Virus record (IMG/VR): IMGVR_UViG_3300044970_002549
Coordinates: 27,158 to 91,157 of that record
Strand: one strand, 5' to 3'
Length of the DNA: 64,000 nt
Source of the DNA: a virus
Part shown: in pieces, positions 30,601 to 41,200 of the stretch
How the letters are laid out: each line of letters starts with the position of its first letter
How positions within the stretch are numbered: position 1 is the first letter of the stretch
Notes under the pieces: model-generated
Seen by the model: the letters and a program-made list of their open reading frames with translations, nothing else
What the model was told of the DNA's origin: nothing
The model's database searches: none
Program-made: the position numbers and the translations under genes

Positions 30601-33600
30601 CCGCAGCTTGCATTTCACAGGATGGTCGAAGAGGTCATGCCGCAGGGACATCTTACCGAGGGAATTGGGTTGGGCAAATTCTCGCAGCTGCTCACCCCGC
30701 ACCTTAAAGAGTTTGCATCTCCCGAGCAGTCAACAGCAGCAGAAGAGTTTGTCAAGTTCTCCGCACGCATCATGGAAGCGACAAACAACTTTACTCAGGG
30801 CGGTATCGGAAAGGGTGGCGCGCTTAGCGTTCTCTCGGAAGGCCTGCAGCAGCTTGGCGCATCAAGCAAGGCGTTCCCTTCAACATTCTTCCTTGAGGCT
30901 GCATCTGTTGTAGGAAATACCCTAAAGAACCTCGAGGCCGGAGACCCGGATAACCTGACCAAGGTTGCAAAGTCGCTCATGAATGCTGCAGCCCTTACCA
31001 TTGGCGAGGGGGAATTCAGGCCTGGCGTAGCAGTTGCGTCAAATGCAGCAAAAGAAGTCGCAAACTACCTTGCTTCAGCAAGCATTGAAGAGAAGGCGGC
31101 AATTGCGCTTGGGGCAAACCCGAAACTTCTTGGAGACACTTCATTTAACCCTGGCAACGAAGGGCATGTCCAGAAGGTTAACGAGGCAATTGCAAACATT
31201 TCTCGTGTCGCATCTGAAACATCACGCGGCGTTGCCGTAGCCCGATTCGTTGGCGGACAGAGAGTCGAGACCCCATACGCTGCGGCCGCAGGACTTCTCG
31301 GTCCGGCTGCGCCTGGAACGCTTGCCGCACAAACGTCTCCACTCCAGTTCCCAGGAGGAAGCCTTGCGCAAAGAATGGCTTACTACGGGTCTCAATCAAC
31401 AGGCCAGCGCGGCATGGAAAGTGCAATCCCTGGAGCGTATCTGCGTGCCAAGGAAGGACAATTTATTGGAATGGGGCCAGCCTACCAGCAGGCATATGCT
31501 TCCGCCCGAAATCGCCAAGAGCTAGAAGCGGGCATCAAATCATCTGCTAAAAGCGAATACGTTCAATCTGCCAACGCGGCCATGCGGTATGCCGAGGTGC
31601 AAAGCCGACTAAACCTGATTGTCCAAAATGGCAATGTCAACTTCTCGCAGCTTTCCAGAGTCCTAACAGACGCAGGCACTGGATTCACCGTCTCCGCAGC
31701 AAATGCGCTCAAGTTTGCTGCCGCCATTGCTGTTGGCCAGCAAATTACCGGCTCGATTGTTGGCGTATTTGAACATCTTAAGGGTGGCATCCTTGGATTC
31801 AACGCAATGCTTGAGTCTGCGAGCGTCGGCTTTACAACGTTGTTCAAGAATGCGGGACGGTCCGTACGAGACGCTGAGTCAGAAACAGCGAAAACAATCA
31901 CCACGCTTCGAGAATTTGCCAACGTTACCAACTTCCGATTCGGAGACCTGGAGACTGCCGCCCTGCGAATGCAAGCGTTCGGATTTGAGGTCGACACCGC
32001 AAGGGCGGCGCTTAAAAAGCAAATGCCAGTTCTCTATGAGGTAAATAACGTTCTCGAGAGAAACGCAACTGGCCTCAAGACCTTCCGTGGGGCACTTGTA
32101 AACATCGGAGATGCGGTAGCGGCACTTGGCGGAGAAGACGACAAGCTTCGAAGAATTACGTACGCACTCGGGCAAATGAACTCTGCTGGTCGCGTATACC
32201 AGAACGACATGATGCAGCTGGCAAACGCCGGTATCGCTGGATACGACATTCTCGCCAAGGCTCTTTTGCAAGAGATTTCCGCAAGCCCAGAACTAAAGAA
32301 GGCCAACGCCGCAATCTACAACAAGCTGATGAATCCAGAGACTGCGGTTGAAGAGGTCCGAAGACTCGCCAAGAGCGGACGACTGTTTGGACCAGGAGCT
32401 GTTCAAGCAATCCTGAAGGGCCTCGAGGAGAGGTACGGCGGGGGAATGAAAGCGTTCTCAAGAACATTCCAGGGAGCGATGACGACAGTTGCCGACACCT
32501 CCCAGTCGCTTGTAGCAACTGCCTTCAACCCACTGTTCTCCGTTGTCCGCGACCTTACGATTCAGCTTGCTGACTTCCTGCAGCAGCCAGAAGCTGAGGC
32601 CGGGGCAAAGAATCTTGCAAAGGCAGTTCTTAGCGTTTCTAATGCAATTAGGACAGGGCTCCCATCTGCACTCTCGACCGCAGATAAGATTCTATCGTCT
32701 ATTACTGGGACATTTGGCAGTCTTGCAGGAAGCGCTGCTGAGGGGACAAGCAGCCTTGGCGGGTTTGTTAGAAACACCATTAAGGGTCTTTCAACTTTCG
32801 GTGATGTTCTAGAAAACTCAGTCATTCGCAAATTTGGATCAGCTCTTGTTGTGGCCAAGCTTTTGTTTGGATTTATTGCCGCAAACCCCCTTCTTGCAAC
32901 GCTGACAGCCGGGACTGCCGGAATCGGGTTCCTTGCCACAGCAATCCAAGAAAATCAGTTTGGGCTTGGAACTGCATTCCAAAAGATAGCTGTCCCGCTT
33001 GAGCAGACCCTTGAAAACCTTGGCAACAATATTATGCCAAGCCTTTCTAATACGCTTACAGCTGCCGCAGGAGTAATTGGCGCAACCATCGCATCCATCA
33101 TGACGGCAATCTCCCCGTTGCTAGAAATTATTTTGAATGTATTGAATATTGTAACTTCTGCCGTAAAGCCATTCTCTTCGGTCCTTGGAGTTGCTCTTGC
33201 GCTATTTATTGGAAAGAAAGTACTAATAGACGGAGTGGCGTCAGCAATGGCCAGATTTGCAATGTTCACCGAGAAAGCTGCTGGATCCGTCGACAACATG
33301 AAAATGAAGTGGTTTGCCGGTCGGGAACTTCAGGCATTTGAGCGATTCGGAAACACGACAATGGGCGCTCAGATGGTTGCCCCTCAATACAACAAGCAGG
33401 GTGAGCTGACCCAGGCTGGAAAGGTCCAATTCGGTCAATTTGGTGGGGCCGGAATGGGATACAGCAGTCCACTTCTTTACAAGATTTTCATGGCCCAGAT
33501 GAAGGAAATGGCTGGCGCGCAAGGATTTGAGTTCCAAAATCTTGCCGGCGATCCAACTGGCGCAGAGAAGTTGACGCTGGAGACCACGCCGATTGCCAAG

Positions 33601-36600
33601 GAGCAGGCTCTTTCGGCGCTTTCATGGCTTAAGGGGCTAAAAACCAGCGATCCAGAAAAGTATAAAGAAACACTTGCAGCCGCTACGCCTTCAGAGCGAC
33701 TTCAGCTTGAGGAGGCAATGAATGCCGGGCTTAGAACTGTTGTTTCTGGGCTTCGTGCGTTTAAGGCAGAGCTGGACAAACTTCCAACGGTTATGCAGAA
33801 GCTTGGCTATATTGGCCAAATTGCTTTTGACAAGATCGGCACACTTGCGGGAGCGGCTACTGGTCTTGGCCTGACGCTATCGACTCTTGGCGGTCTGATG
33901 AATAATGAGGCCCTTGTGGGCTTTGGATCAACTCTCGCCACGGTGGGAATTGCAACATCTGGTCTTGTGATGACATTTACTCAGCTTAAGCAGGCCCTTG
34001 GGCCGTATGGCTTCGCCGGTGCAATTGGCGGCGCCATTTCGGCCCTCGGTCTCCTTGCAGCCGCTGCATACGAAGATCATAAAACCAAGCAGGACGATGC
34101 AAAGTCAGCCCTAAGCGATCTCGGGTCGCTCCAGTCAATCATTGGGCCAGATGCACTGCAGGCCGAATACGGAAATTTGATTGAAGGGCTATCCCGCTCA
34201 TATGAGCTTGGGTTCGACCTGACGGACGAGCAAAAGGCATCTCTTGCCGCCGCGAGGGAAAGACTTGAGGTCCTTAGGGCCCAGATCCGCGAAGACAGAA
34301 TGGAAAACTACACTGGCAAGGGGTCTGCCAGGTACACAATGGAGAAAAATAAAGAGACAATCAGGAACTACGCAATCCGAGGATACACGCCGGAGCAGAT
34401 CGCTGAATTTACCGGATTGAATCTTGACTATGTAAAAAACCTGTTCGAGAACATGGTTCAGGACGGCAGCGAAGCTGGGCAGGAATACATCAAGATTCTT
34501 ACGCAGCAACTTGACGCAACGGGGGAGGCGCTGCAGAAAGCCAAGGACATTCTTGAAAAGGCCACAGAGGCATTCGAGCGTCCGCTCAACCGCCTTATGT
34601 CCAGGGTGCAGACGCTTATTTCTGAGCTATTTGCCGACGAGAAGGAAAAGCTTCAGGAGGAGAGCAGAACTGCGCTTGGAAATATTGAGGTTCTTTACAA
34701 CGGGGAAATGATTCGGCTTGGGGTTCTTGAGGAGCAGCACAGGATTCTCACTGAGCAGCGCCAAGAGATGGAGGAGATGCAGCGACTGGAGGACCTTAGA
34801 ACCAAGGCATCTGAGGCCGCCCTTGAGATGTTCGATGCTGGCACTGACCCGCTTGAACGCGCCAGGGCAGCCAGGGACGCAGCAAGAGACCTGTTTTCTG
34901 AGTCCGAACAGATTCGCCTTGACCAGATGGGCAAAACTATTGAAGAGGCAAAAACTAGCGTGCCGTATATGGCCACATCTGAGGACTATGACCTTCGCAT
35001 CAAGGCGCTTGAGGTTGATCAGCAGGAGCGACAGCGCGTTTTGACCGAGACAATCGACGACCTAATGCGCAAAGTTAAGAACGGAAAGCTTAGCGCCGAA
35101 GAGGCCAAGAAGATGCTGCAAGATGCGTTTGCGGACACCGGCCTTGACCTTGCAGTTGCTTCCGCGCAAGGATACGACTTCATGGAGCACTTCTCATCTG
35201 GGTTCATGGATGCGCTTCAGAAGAACATTGATTTGACATTTAAGCGCCTCCCTGCGCTTATCTCAGCCGCCGTCAGGGCACTCCGTGAGGATGCTGCATA
35301 TAAGAAGGCCCAGGCCGAGCTTTCTGAAATCCTTAACCCAACACCTCTCGACAAAAATATTTCAGGTGCCGAGATGGCTGCGGAGCAAAAAAGATTAATC
35401 GAGCGAGCAAAGAGAACGCTTCAGGCGTTGCAGCTTGCTGAAAACGTCCCAGGACAAACCGCAGAACAAAAAAAGGCACTCACTGGACAGATGTCATCAA
35501 TTGCAATGTATATCAGAAAATTGGAGAAAAATCCATTTGCGGCAAACCTTAATTACTCGGAATCTGAAAAAACACTGCTCACCGAAAACTTTGGAAATCA
35601 GACCAACGCCGCGCTAGGCAAGCTTTTTGCCCTGTTTGGATACGACACAGTTCTGCAGTGGGTGTTTGGTGGGGTCCCAATGGCATCTCGCCCCGGGAAC
35701 ATTAACCCCAGGGCATCTGGGGGCCCAGTTGGTGCCGGAACCTACATGGTCGGAGAGCGCGGACCAGAGATGCTTCAGATGTTCCCGAATGGCGGCGGCT
35801 ATGTTGTGCCTAACCACAAGCTCCCCTCACACATGCGATCTTCTGCTGCTGCCCTTGGCGGTGGAGTTATGGGCCGTGCGTGGGGTGGCGGCGTAGGCAT
35901 CACCAACCCAGAAGTCCCAGTCGGCCGAAGCACCCTGCAAACACCTCTAACTGACATCGCCAACATCGTTGGCGGAAATGTGCAAAGAATCCGCCCTGCA
36001 GCATTCACAAGAACAGTCACCTATGATTTCCCATGGGGCAAAATTGTCATTGACCGATCTATTCATGATGATGTAGTTAGCCGGTTTCCGATCTCAAAGA
36101 TGCAGGAATATGCTGAATTTGCAATGTCCTCTGGGCGACCAGGGACTTTCAGCGAAAAGAATCCTTTTGAGCTTCACCTTACCCCAAGAGTTACTGACAG
36201 GGAGGCTGTTGCATTTGCCCAGTCTGATCTTGTTGGCGTTGAGTGGCACGGGAAAACCGGGCTCAATTTCCCTGACGACGAATCGTTTAGGCAATTGCTT
36301 ACTCACGAAATCGGGCACTCGGTCATGGAGCGCAGCGCTCCGCGTGGCCTTCATCCAATTTTCAGGCCGATGCAAGGCATTGTCCCGCCAATGTACAAGA
36401 AGATTTTTGGCCTTATGGCCGGTCGAACACAAGGAAATATTGCTCGCGGCATGGGCCTCAGCGGATGGGACGATAACGCGATAAGTTCAAGCGGATATGG
36501 TCAGGAAAGCTGGGCAGAGAGCTACGCAGAGCACTATACAAATTATGTCAAGGCAGGTGGAGACACCGCGGCAATAAAATACGGCGAGCTAAACACGTCT

Positions 36601-38286
36601 CCACGCGAGGCTCGCCCAATGCTTGGGACATATATCCAGCGCCTTGCTAATGCTGAAGGATGGCGTCCGCCAACGGCTGCCCCATACCGTGGCCTGCCTG
36701 AGGTTGGACCATCAATATTGCGAAACGGCAAGGCTCAGGCTGGAGTTGGATCGCTTATCGACTTTGCCCAAATGGCCGCAAGCGGAACGCTCAACGCAGC
36801 TAACGCGGCTGCATCAGTTGGCCTTAACGCCCTATCACTTGTTCCTCGCGGCGGAGGAACGCTCTCCGCAGTAGCTGGCCTTGGATTAACCGCTGCTACC
36901 GGCGGAGACATGGGCCGCGCAATATTCTCTACCATCGGATCGGTCCTTGGAGGCATTGCTGGAGGCGCTCTTGGCTCATTCATTGCCCCCGGAGCAGGGA
37001 CCGTTGTGGGCGGCATGGGCGGATCGATGGCTGGTGGCGCATTTGCCGACTGGTTGTACTCATCAATCTTTGGCCCAACAACTGGGCCGTCTACTGTCGG
37101 GGCATTCAGGAAAGGTTCCTTTGCCATTCCAAACCGAGCTTGGGGCGGGGCGGTAGGCCCGTCCGGCCCTGAAGGGGATAACTTTACAAACTTTGGCGAC
37201 AAGGGCAGGACTACTGGGAAAATGCCAGCTGCATTCCTTAATCGGTTCATGAAGTACGGGATAAGTGGCCTTCTAGACAGTCCTTGGCAAAAATATGTTG
37301 GCGGTAGCTACATGCCAGTCTACGGCAATGCCGTAAATGCTTGGTGGGACAGAATCACCGTGGCCTCCTCAGTTCCATTTAGCTCACTTCCTAAGTACCA
37401 GCAGCTAGACGAGATTATGCGCGGAAACTATCTTCCGCCAGAGTTTTACACTGGAAACAAGGACAACCTTTCATATGCAGAGCTGATGGCGTCTCGTGGG
37501 GCCAAGTTCCCCGGCGTGGTACAGGGGTGGCTGACAGCGTTTGGCGAAAAGTCACCCGTCACCTATTGGGACCGAGAGGCTAGGGAGAACAACCCGGAAC
37601 ACGCAGAACACCTTAAATACAATAAGCTTTACAACTGGTGGCGGAAAGTCGGACAGTTCGGAAACTATAAGGGGTATGACGACCCGTACTACCGCTGGAC
37701 CAAAACTATTGATCCAAAAACAGGCATCCTTACCGACACATGGCCAGAAAATGCCCAAACCCGGAAATCTAAAAGGGTTCAGGATCTCATCCCTGAAATT
37801 TCCACATGGATGCTTACTCATGCGGGCCCAATGACGCAAGACTGGTTTGGCAAGGGGTGGACCCTGGACCAGTATGAGTCTTCCCCGTGGGGTAAGAAAA
37901 TGCTTGGGCCATGGAAGAGCATCATGTTTGGCGAGGGCGGGTTTGTAAAAGACATAGAGAAATACTCGCAGAGAGTACAGCAGGGGTGGATGGGTGAGCG
38001 CTATGCGGCAGGGGGAAACTATCGACAAAATCGAGCATTCCTTGTTGGCGAAAATGGCCCAGAGATCATGGTTCCGGGCGGGCTAGGAGGATCGATCATC
38101 CCTAACCACAAGCTGCGCGGACCAGGAAACATCGGGTCAATGGCCAGCGGCCAGAGCGTCAACGCCTCTGTCATTATCAACAATCCAACCGTTTCAAACA
38201 GCGCAGATATTGATAAACTAGCTGCAAAGGTAAGCGAGGCTCAAACACGAGCCCTGCGTGCAGCTGGATATGTAAGGCCGTCATAA
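27637..38286 (+). CDS. Giant tape measure protein with ParB-like and metallopeptidase-like domains
   Basis: 3549 residues from GTG 27637. Layout: helical N-terminus; ddrB-type ParB-like domain at about 180-350 (YPRIMQPR, then SGNGRVMGMRRL at 244-255); Gly-rich linker near 785-805; zincin-like motif HEIAHG at 917-922; the tape measure core from about 1365, with ALGQMNSAGRVYQNDMM near 1510; hydrophobic segments around 1730-1790, 1850 and 2070-2130; coiled coils near 2290-2530; VGERGPE at 2705-2711; second zincin HEIGHS at 2890-2895 with ESWAESYAEHY near 2957; glycine-zipper region near 3090-3155; VGENGPE at 3470-3476. The core sets tail length and reaches the host membrane. The added domains may act on host or capsid targets on ejection. 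Confidence 0.9.
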   Translation: MAEENVARVGIALDSAAFQDGVSRALRDIDRLLSGLKTLQNANRQLSLASGGGLFGTGSRSPVANFARDINRTAIPALRDMERNALRVGGAVRRSMTEMSRMASVAEQAQVRQERAILAGERRAMSSRRGRGGRYRDEGLFGAVPADPRVGSFEDPRSPSGKIAARYVLRTLEELITSEAESYPRIMQPRPRGGAGRQASVGSEQTVSSVASKFAPGRIFNTSTNLEEGLPVTIVGPGGEKFVLSGNGRVMGMRRLSQQQQGRVPIVSAVETFVAGNPSLFGGAEGVEETLRQVAKIAKAKQTPILTRELTQTIEQIGAREAGKLGLGLNTRTAMSEAEMAMAVSKLLQRPPTGLAKGTPGKVLSGGGEPVREFISQVLEVLPPQVVRSRYQTSSGESNKQFQQLLEGVAMSSAYGSNPATEAMITRLLEGGKTGLPPALSGALRKNLGPQLTLRGRIASGEIPAEMDPIYNNLPQAIELLTQAQKSYGPRFMAEQIGTQQGMEPASPQALKLAQAMRKAGTAGLPAFFESIAQYGKRAVSATAPTLGLDPGAFVADPEAAIRIASEAASKFASHKGPKTEGILSSIVEAAIREFATPEVIQPVAKKAAKGAAARTVEKAVETKVEQVAEAVAEAVTDPRATSMRRPESERFFKVNPRAIGTAAGSERARSGGYVPYGEASEAQRGKYNMTLLGGYAELEKQYEEAQKEAEYMKENFATRPGATPHASVQKAEALRAKLTELRGVMIERGLHKPTMAEQIAELFTGPSSSSSGLTPTRTSGGGGGGGGGGRRRGPSGGGGGGEEEEKTPKWIQSFQGALAASGLDPQTLKYMTSGFKFGATQAAIEPGLFSQSRASLEALQQFAAVRQLSMVQMSRGLVGSGANGFWQPQEAGERGGIALGGFGARTAAPLLRTMIHEIAHGTFESLVAGGYKPQTKVEMYGPKGEALGPVNARQMLAPFKETTASGHVDPAFYRSQAMISKAGGALLPQLAFHRMVEEVMPQGHLTEGIGLGKFSQLLTPHLKEFASPEQSTAAEEFVKFSARIMEATNNFTQGGIGKGGALSVLSEGLQQLGASSKAFPSTFFLEAASVVGNTLKNLEAGDPDNLTKVAKSLMNAAALTIGEGEFRPGVAVASNAAKEVANYLASASIEEKAAIALGANPKLLGDTSFNPGNEGHVQKVNEAIANISRVASETSRGVAVARFVGGQRVETPYAAAAGLLGPAAPGTLAAQTSPLQFPGGSLAQRMAYYGSQSTGQRGMESAIPGAYLRAKEGQFIGMGPAYQQAYASARNRQELEAGIKSSAKSEYVQSANAAMRYAEVQSRLNLIVQNGNVNFSQLSRVLTDAGTGFTVSAANALKFAAAIAVGQQITGSIVGVFEHLKGGILGFNAMLESASVGFTTLFKNAGRSVRDAESETAKTITTLREFANVTNFRFGDLETAALRMQAFGFEVDTARAALKKQMPVLYEVNNVLERNATGLKTFRGALVNIGDAVAALGGEDDKLRRITYALGQMNSAGRVYQNDMMQLANAGIAGYDILAKALLQEISASPELKKANAAIYNKLMNPETAVEEVRRLAKSGRLFGPGAVQAILKGLEERYGGGMKAFSRTFQGAMTTVADTSQSLVATAFNPLFSVVRDLTIQLADFLQQPEAEAGAKNLAKAVLSVSNAIRTGLPSALSTADKILSSITGTFGSLAGSAAEGTSSLGGFVRNTIKGLSTFGDVLENSVIRKFGSALVVAKLLFGFIAANPLLATLTAGTAGIGFLATAIQENQFGLGTAFQKIAVPLEQTLENLGNNIMPSLSNTLTAAAGVIGATIASIMTAISPLLEIILNVLNIVTSAVKPFSSVLGVALALFIGKKVLIDGVASAMARFAMFTEKAAGSVDNMKMKWFAGRELQAFERFGNTTMGAQMVAPQYNKQGELTQAGKVQFGQFGGAGMGYSSPLLYKIFMAQMKEMAGAQGFEFQNLAGDPTGAEKLTLETTPIAKEQALSALSWLKGLKTSDPEKYKETLAAATPSERLQLEEAMNAGLRTVVSGLRAFKAELDKLPTVMQKLGYIGQIAFDKIGTLAGAATGLGLTLSTLGGLMNNEALVGFGSTLATVGIATSGLVMTFTQLKQALGPYGFAGAIGGAISALGLLAAAAYEDHKTKQDDAKSALSDLGSLQSIIGPDALQAEYGNLIEGLSRSYELGFDLTDEQKASLAAARERLEVLRAQIREDRMENYTGKGSARYTMEKNKETIRNYAIRGYTPEQIAEFTGLNLDYVKNLFENMVQDGSEAGQEYIKILTQQLDATGEALQKAKDILEKATEAFERPLNRLMSRVQTLISELFADEKEKLQEESRTALGNIEVLYNGEMIRLGVLEEQHRILTEQRQEMEEMQRLEDLRTKASEAALEMFDAGTDPLERARAARDAARDLFSESEQIRLDQMGKTIEEAKTSVPYMATSEDYDLRIKALEVDQQERQRVLTETIDDLMRKVKNGKLSAEEAKKMLQDAFADTGLDLAVASAQGYDFMEHFSSGFMDALQKNIDLTFKRLPALISAAVRALREDAAYKKAQAELSEILNPTPLDKNISGAEMAAEQKRLIERAKRTLQALQLAENVPGQTAEQKKALTGQMSSIAMYIRKLEKNPFAANLNYSESEKTLLTENFGNQTNAALGKLFALFGYDTVLQWVFGGVPMASRPGNINPRASGGPVGAGTYMVGERGPEMLQMFPNGGGYVVPNHKLPSHMRSSAAALGGGVMGRAWGGGVGITNPEVPVGRSTLQTPLTDIANIVGGNVQRIRPAAFTRTVTYDFPWGKIVIDRSIHDDVVSRFPISKMQEYAEFAMSSGRPGTFSEKNPFELHLTPRVTDREAVAFAQSDLVGVEWHGKTGLNFPDDESFRQLLTHEIGHSVMERSAPRGLHPIFRPMQGIVPPMYKKIFGLMAGRTQGNIARGMGLSGWDDNAISSSGYGQESWAESYAEHYTNYVKAGGDTAAIKYGELNTSPREARPMLGTYIQRLANAEGWRPPTAAPYRGLPEVGPSILRNGKAQAGVGSLIDFAQMAASGTLNAANAAASVGLNALSLVPRGGGTLSAVAGLGLTAATGGDMGRAIFSTIGSVLGGIAGGALGSFIAPGAGTVVGGMGGSMAGGAFADWLYSSIFGPTTGPSTVGAFRKGSFAIPNRAWGGAVGPSGPEGDNFTNFGDKGRTTGKMPAAFLNRFMKYGISGLLDSPWQKYVGGSYMPVYGNAVNAWWDRITVASSVPFSSLPKYQQLDEIMRGNYLPPEFYTGNKDNLSYAELMASRGAKFPGVVQGWLTAFGEKSPVTYWDREARENNPEHAEHLKYNKLYNWWRKVGQFGNYKGYDDPYYRWTKTIDPKTGILTDTWPENAQTRKSKRVQDLIPEISTWMLTHAGPMTQDWFGKGWTLDQYESSPWGKKMLGPWKSIMFGEGGFVKDIEKYSQRVQQGWMGERYAAGGNYRQNRAFLVGENGPEIMVPGGLGGSIIPNHKLRGPGNIGSMASGQSVNASVIINNPTVSNSADIDKLAAKVSEAQTRALRAAGYVRPS

Positions 38287-38287
38287 T

Positions 38288-41200
38288 ATGCCAACCTCTA
38301 ACGTAACCGGGTCTATCTCCGTACGGCTGCAGCCAAAGCTGCTCAACCATACTCCTATTGGCGACGGGTTCTTTGATGTCACGAAGCGCGTCATGTTCTC
38401 GGAGTCCGGGAACGACCAGACCTTTGAGTTTACCCAGAGCTCCGATGGCAACCAGTCAACGGCTAAGTTCTCCCTGTTTACAATGTTTCCGATTTCTATT
38501 ACTCGTTGGTCAGGATACGCTGGCGCAAACGTTGACGAAAAGGTTGCAAACGCAGTAATCGACCCCACATTTGATTTTGACATTCCTTCAAGGACAGAGG
38601 TAAATATCTATGAGGGCGAGGATCTAATCTTCGGCGGCGTTGTGACGGAGGTTTCGCGCATTCGCCAGGGTGGAATGATCATTATGGAGGTAACGTGCGC
38701 TGACTACACTGCCCTCCTTGATGAGCTTGTAATCGACCGATACAAAGTTCCATACCTTGCAAAAGACTACGAAATCATCAAGGGTGGATTTAGCACTGAC
38801 GAAACAGAGAATTCAGTCAAGATCACTAAGCTTAACGACGGCGGATCTGGCTCCGTAAGAGAAATCGTCGTGTCCCTAGACGACTCGCACGATTTGACGG
38901 TTGGACAGCAAGTCGTTATTGACAAGACGACAAACTACAACGGGACATGGACGGTATCTGAGATTCTTTCCCTGTTTGCCTACAAGGCTACAAAAAGCGG
39001 AACTTCTCCGTATAGTGCCACAAGCGAAACCAGCGGTCGTCACATCCCGAAGACAATCTCGTTCTTTGATGACATTCGCACGACTGACCCATACTCTGGG
39101 GCAAGCTTTAGCCCAGGGATCACGTTTGACTCTTCAAGCGTGCAGGAAGAACTCAGTCAGGTTCGATTTAGCCCGGTGACGTATCTCCCAGACCCGAAGT
39201 TCCCTGAGCAGCTTGAGGGTAAGATTTGGGTGCCGTTTGGGGAAGCAAAGTCTAGCTCTGGCCGGCTGACGCTTGACCCAAAGAGCGGCGACACCACCAC
39301 GGACCTTCGCCTTGCCAGGATTGAAAGCTCTATCGTTGAGCGATATGCCGTAAAGTCAATCTCAACCACTGCGCAAGGCACATCTCCTGACCTCTACTAT
39401 CGAGTAACAATTATGGGTAACCACTACATTACCGACGGGACTCGCGTTGGCATCCAGAATGCTTTCTTCGGAGACCCAAACAACGTGACTCAAATGTTCC
39501 GCGTTAACAACGTGGCCAGCTCAACAACTATGGATATCTATACGGAGCAGGGCGTAAGCATTCGCCCCATCACGGCATCTATTACTGGGGCAACAAGCTC
39601 TAACGGAAAAACTACCTACACTTCGGTTAACACGTTTAAGGTCGGAGATTTTGTTGGTATTTCTGATGTCTCCCAGTCAGGCTCCACCGGAACGTTCAAT
39701 GTACCATTTGCGACGATCACGGCCTGCACCCCCACCTCTTTTACAATTAACAACACCACCACCAACACCTACACATCTGGGGGAACCGCAAGCGTGACGT
39801 TTGTGGTTGTGTCAGACCCAGCCAGCCTGCAGGCCGCTGAGAAGCGATTCCGCGTGGTTGCTGGTTGCCGACCAAATCTTGACGATGAGTCTGGGACTGG
39901 CCAGATATGGTTTGACGGCAAGCTTGGCATCGGCGGAACGCCCACCGGAAAGTGGTTCAACCCTAATGAGATCGCGTTTGTCTCAAAGTCCAATCAATTT
40001 GACGGACGCATTCGGGTCGAGGAGAACGATGACGACGCAGACGCCAACCTTGGCGGCAAATACTATGTTGCCCGATGGAGACGTCGCAAGAACATTGTTA
40101 CCCTTCAGGTCGCAAAAACGGCATCTGATGGCAAGATTAAATTTACCCGCAGGCACCCGTTTGAGAAGGGCTCAGTGATCACTATTGCCGGGGTCCCAGG
40201 CCCTGCTGGCGGAAGCACGAATAGCCCCAACGCAACGAACGTCACAATTACAAATATTGTTGATGGCATGATTCAGTATGAAGACGCTGGAAAGCCTCGC
40301 CTAAAGCTCCTCAACCTAACTCAGGCACAGCGGGCATCAACCAGCGTGACTATTGCTTCTGGTGTGCTTACAAAGCCATATGTGATCTACCAGGACAGAC
40401 GAGAAGGCACCGGGAACACGTATGGCCAGACCCCAGAGAGGATCGGGTATAACGCCGTGCTCTCTCACTTCCAGTGGGATTGGGCCGCCGTATCTGGTGG
40501 AGATCGCGCTGCCGCAAGTCCTAGTGCCTCCTTCACCACCATGCCTTACGACGATGCTGAGTACATCGCAGGACGACAGGGTGTGAAATTTGTTGCAAGC
40601 AAATACACTGCAATTTCCTCTACGATGCGCTCTGAGATACTGAGCGTGAAGCGCTCTGGAACGCTTGTCACCGTTCAAACGCATGCGCCAGTTTGGTTCC
40701 CAGAAGGCGGAGTTGTAAGGGTTGATAGCGGTGTTTCGTCAGTAAACGGAACCTTCACGATTGTTGATGTATCTACCGAGGACACAACTCCTGGCTTTAC
40801 GTACAACACTGCAACATCAGGAACAATCTCCGAAACAACCACGACTGGCTACGCCTATAACGAGCACAATGGCTTCTGGGCACTTGGAAAGTCATTCTCT
40901 GCGATCTGCATGGTTCGGGTAAACGACAGCCTGCCATCCTCCGCTCAGTACTACACAATCTGGCACCACGGATCAATCACGACGGGACAGCGACGAGAGC
41001 TGAAGATCGACAGCGCCGGACAGATTGTCTTTAGCACAACAAACTCAGTCAACAATGCAACTGGCCTATACCTTCTTGCCGACGAAGAGGCAATGATCTA
41101 TGTGTCCCTAGATAGCGCAACTGGCAATTTGCGCGTTCGAAAGAACGATGAGACGCCGTACACAGTGCAGCTAGGAAGCAACTTTAGCGGCACAACTGAT

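Noticed and set aside
36735-37250. 171-codon - strand Pro-rich frame in the tape measure gene
   Set aside because: Antisense shadow of the Gly/Ala-rich tape measure region; no independent signals.
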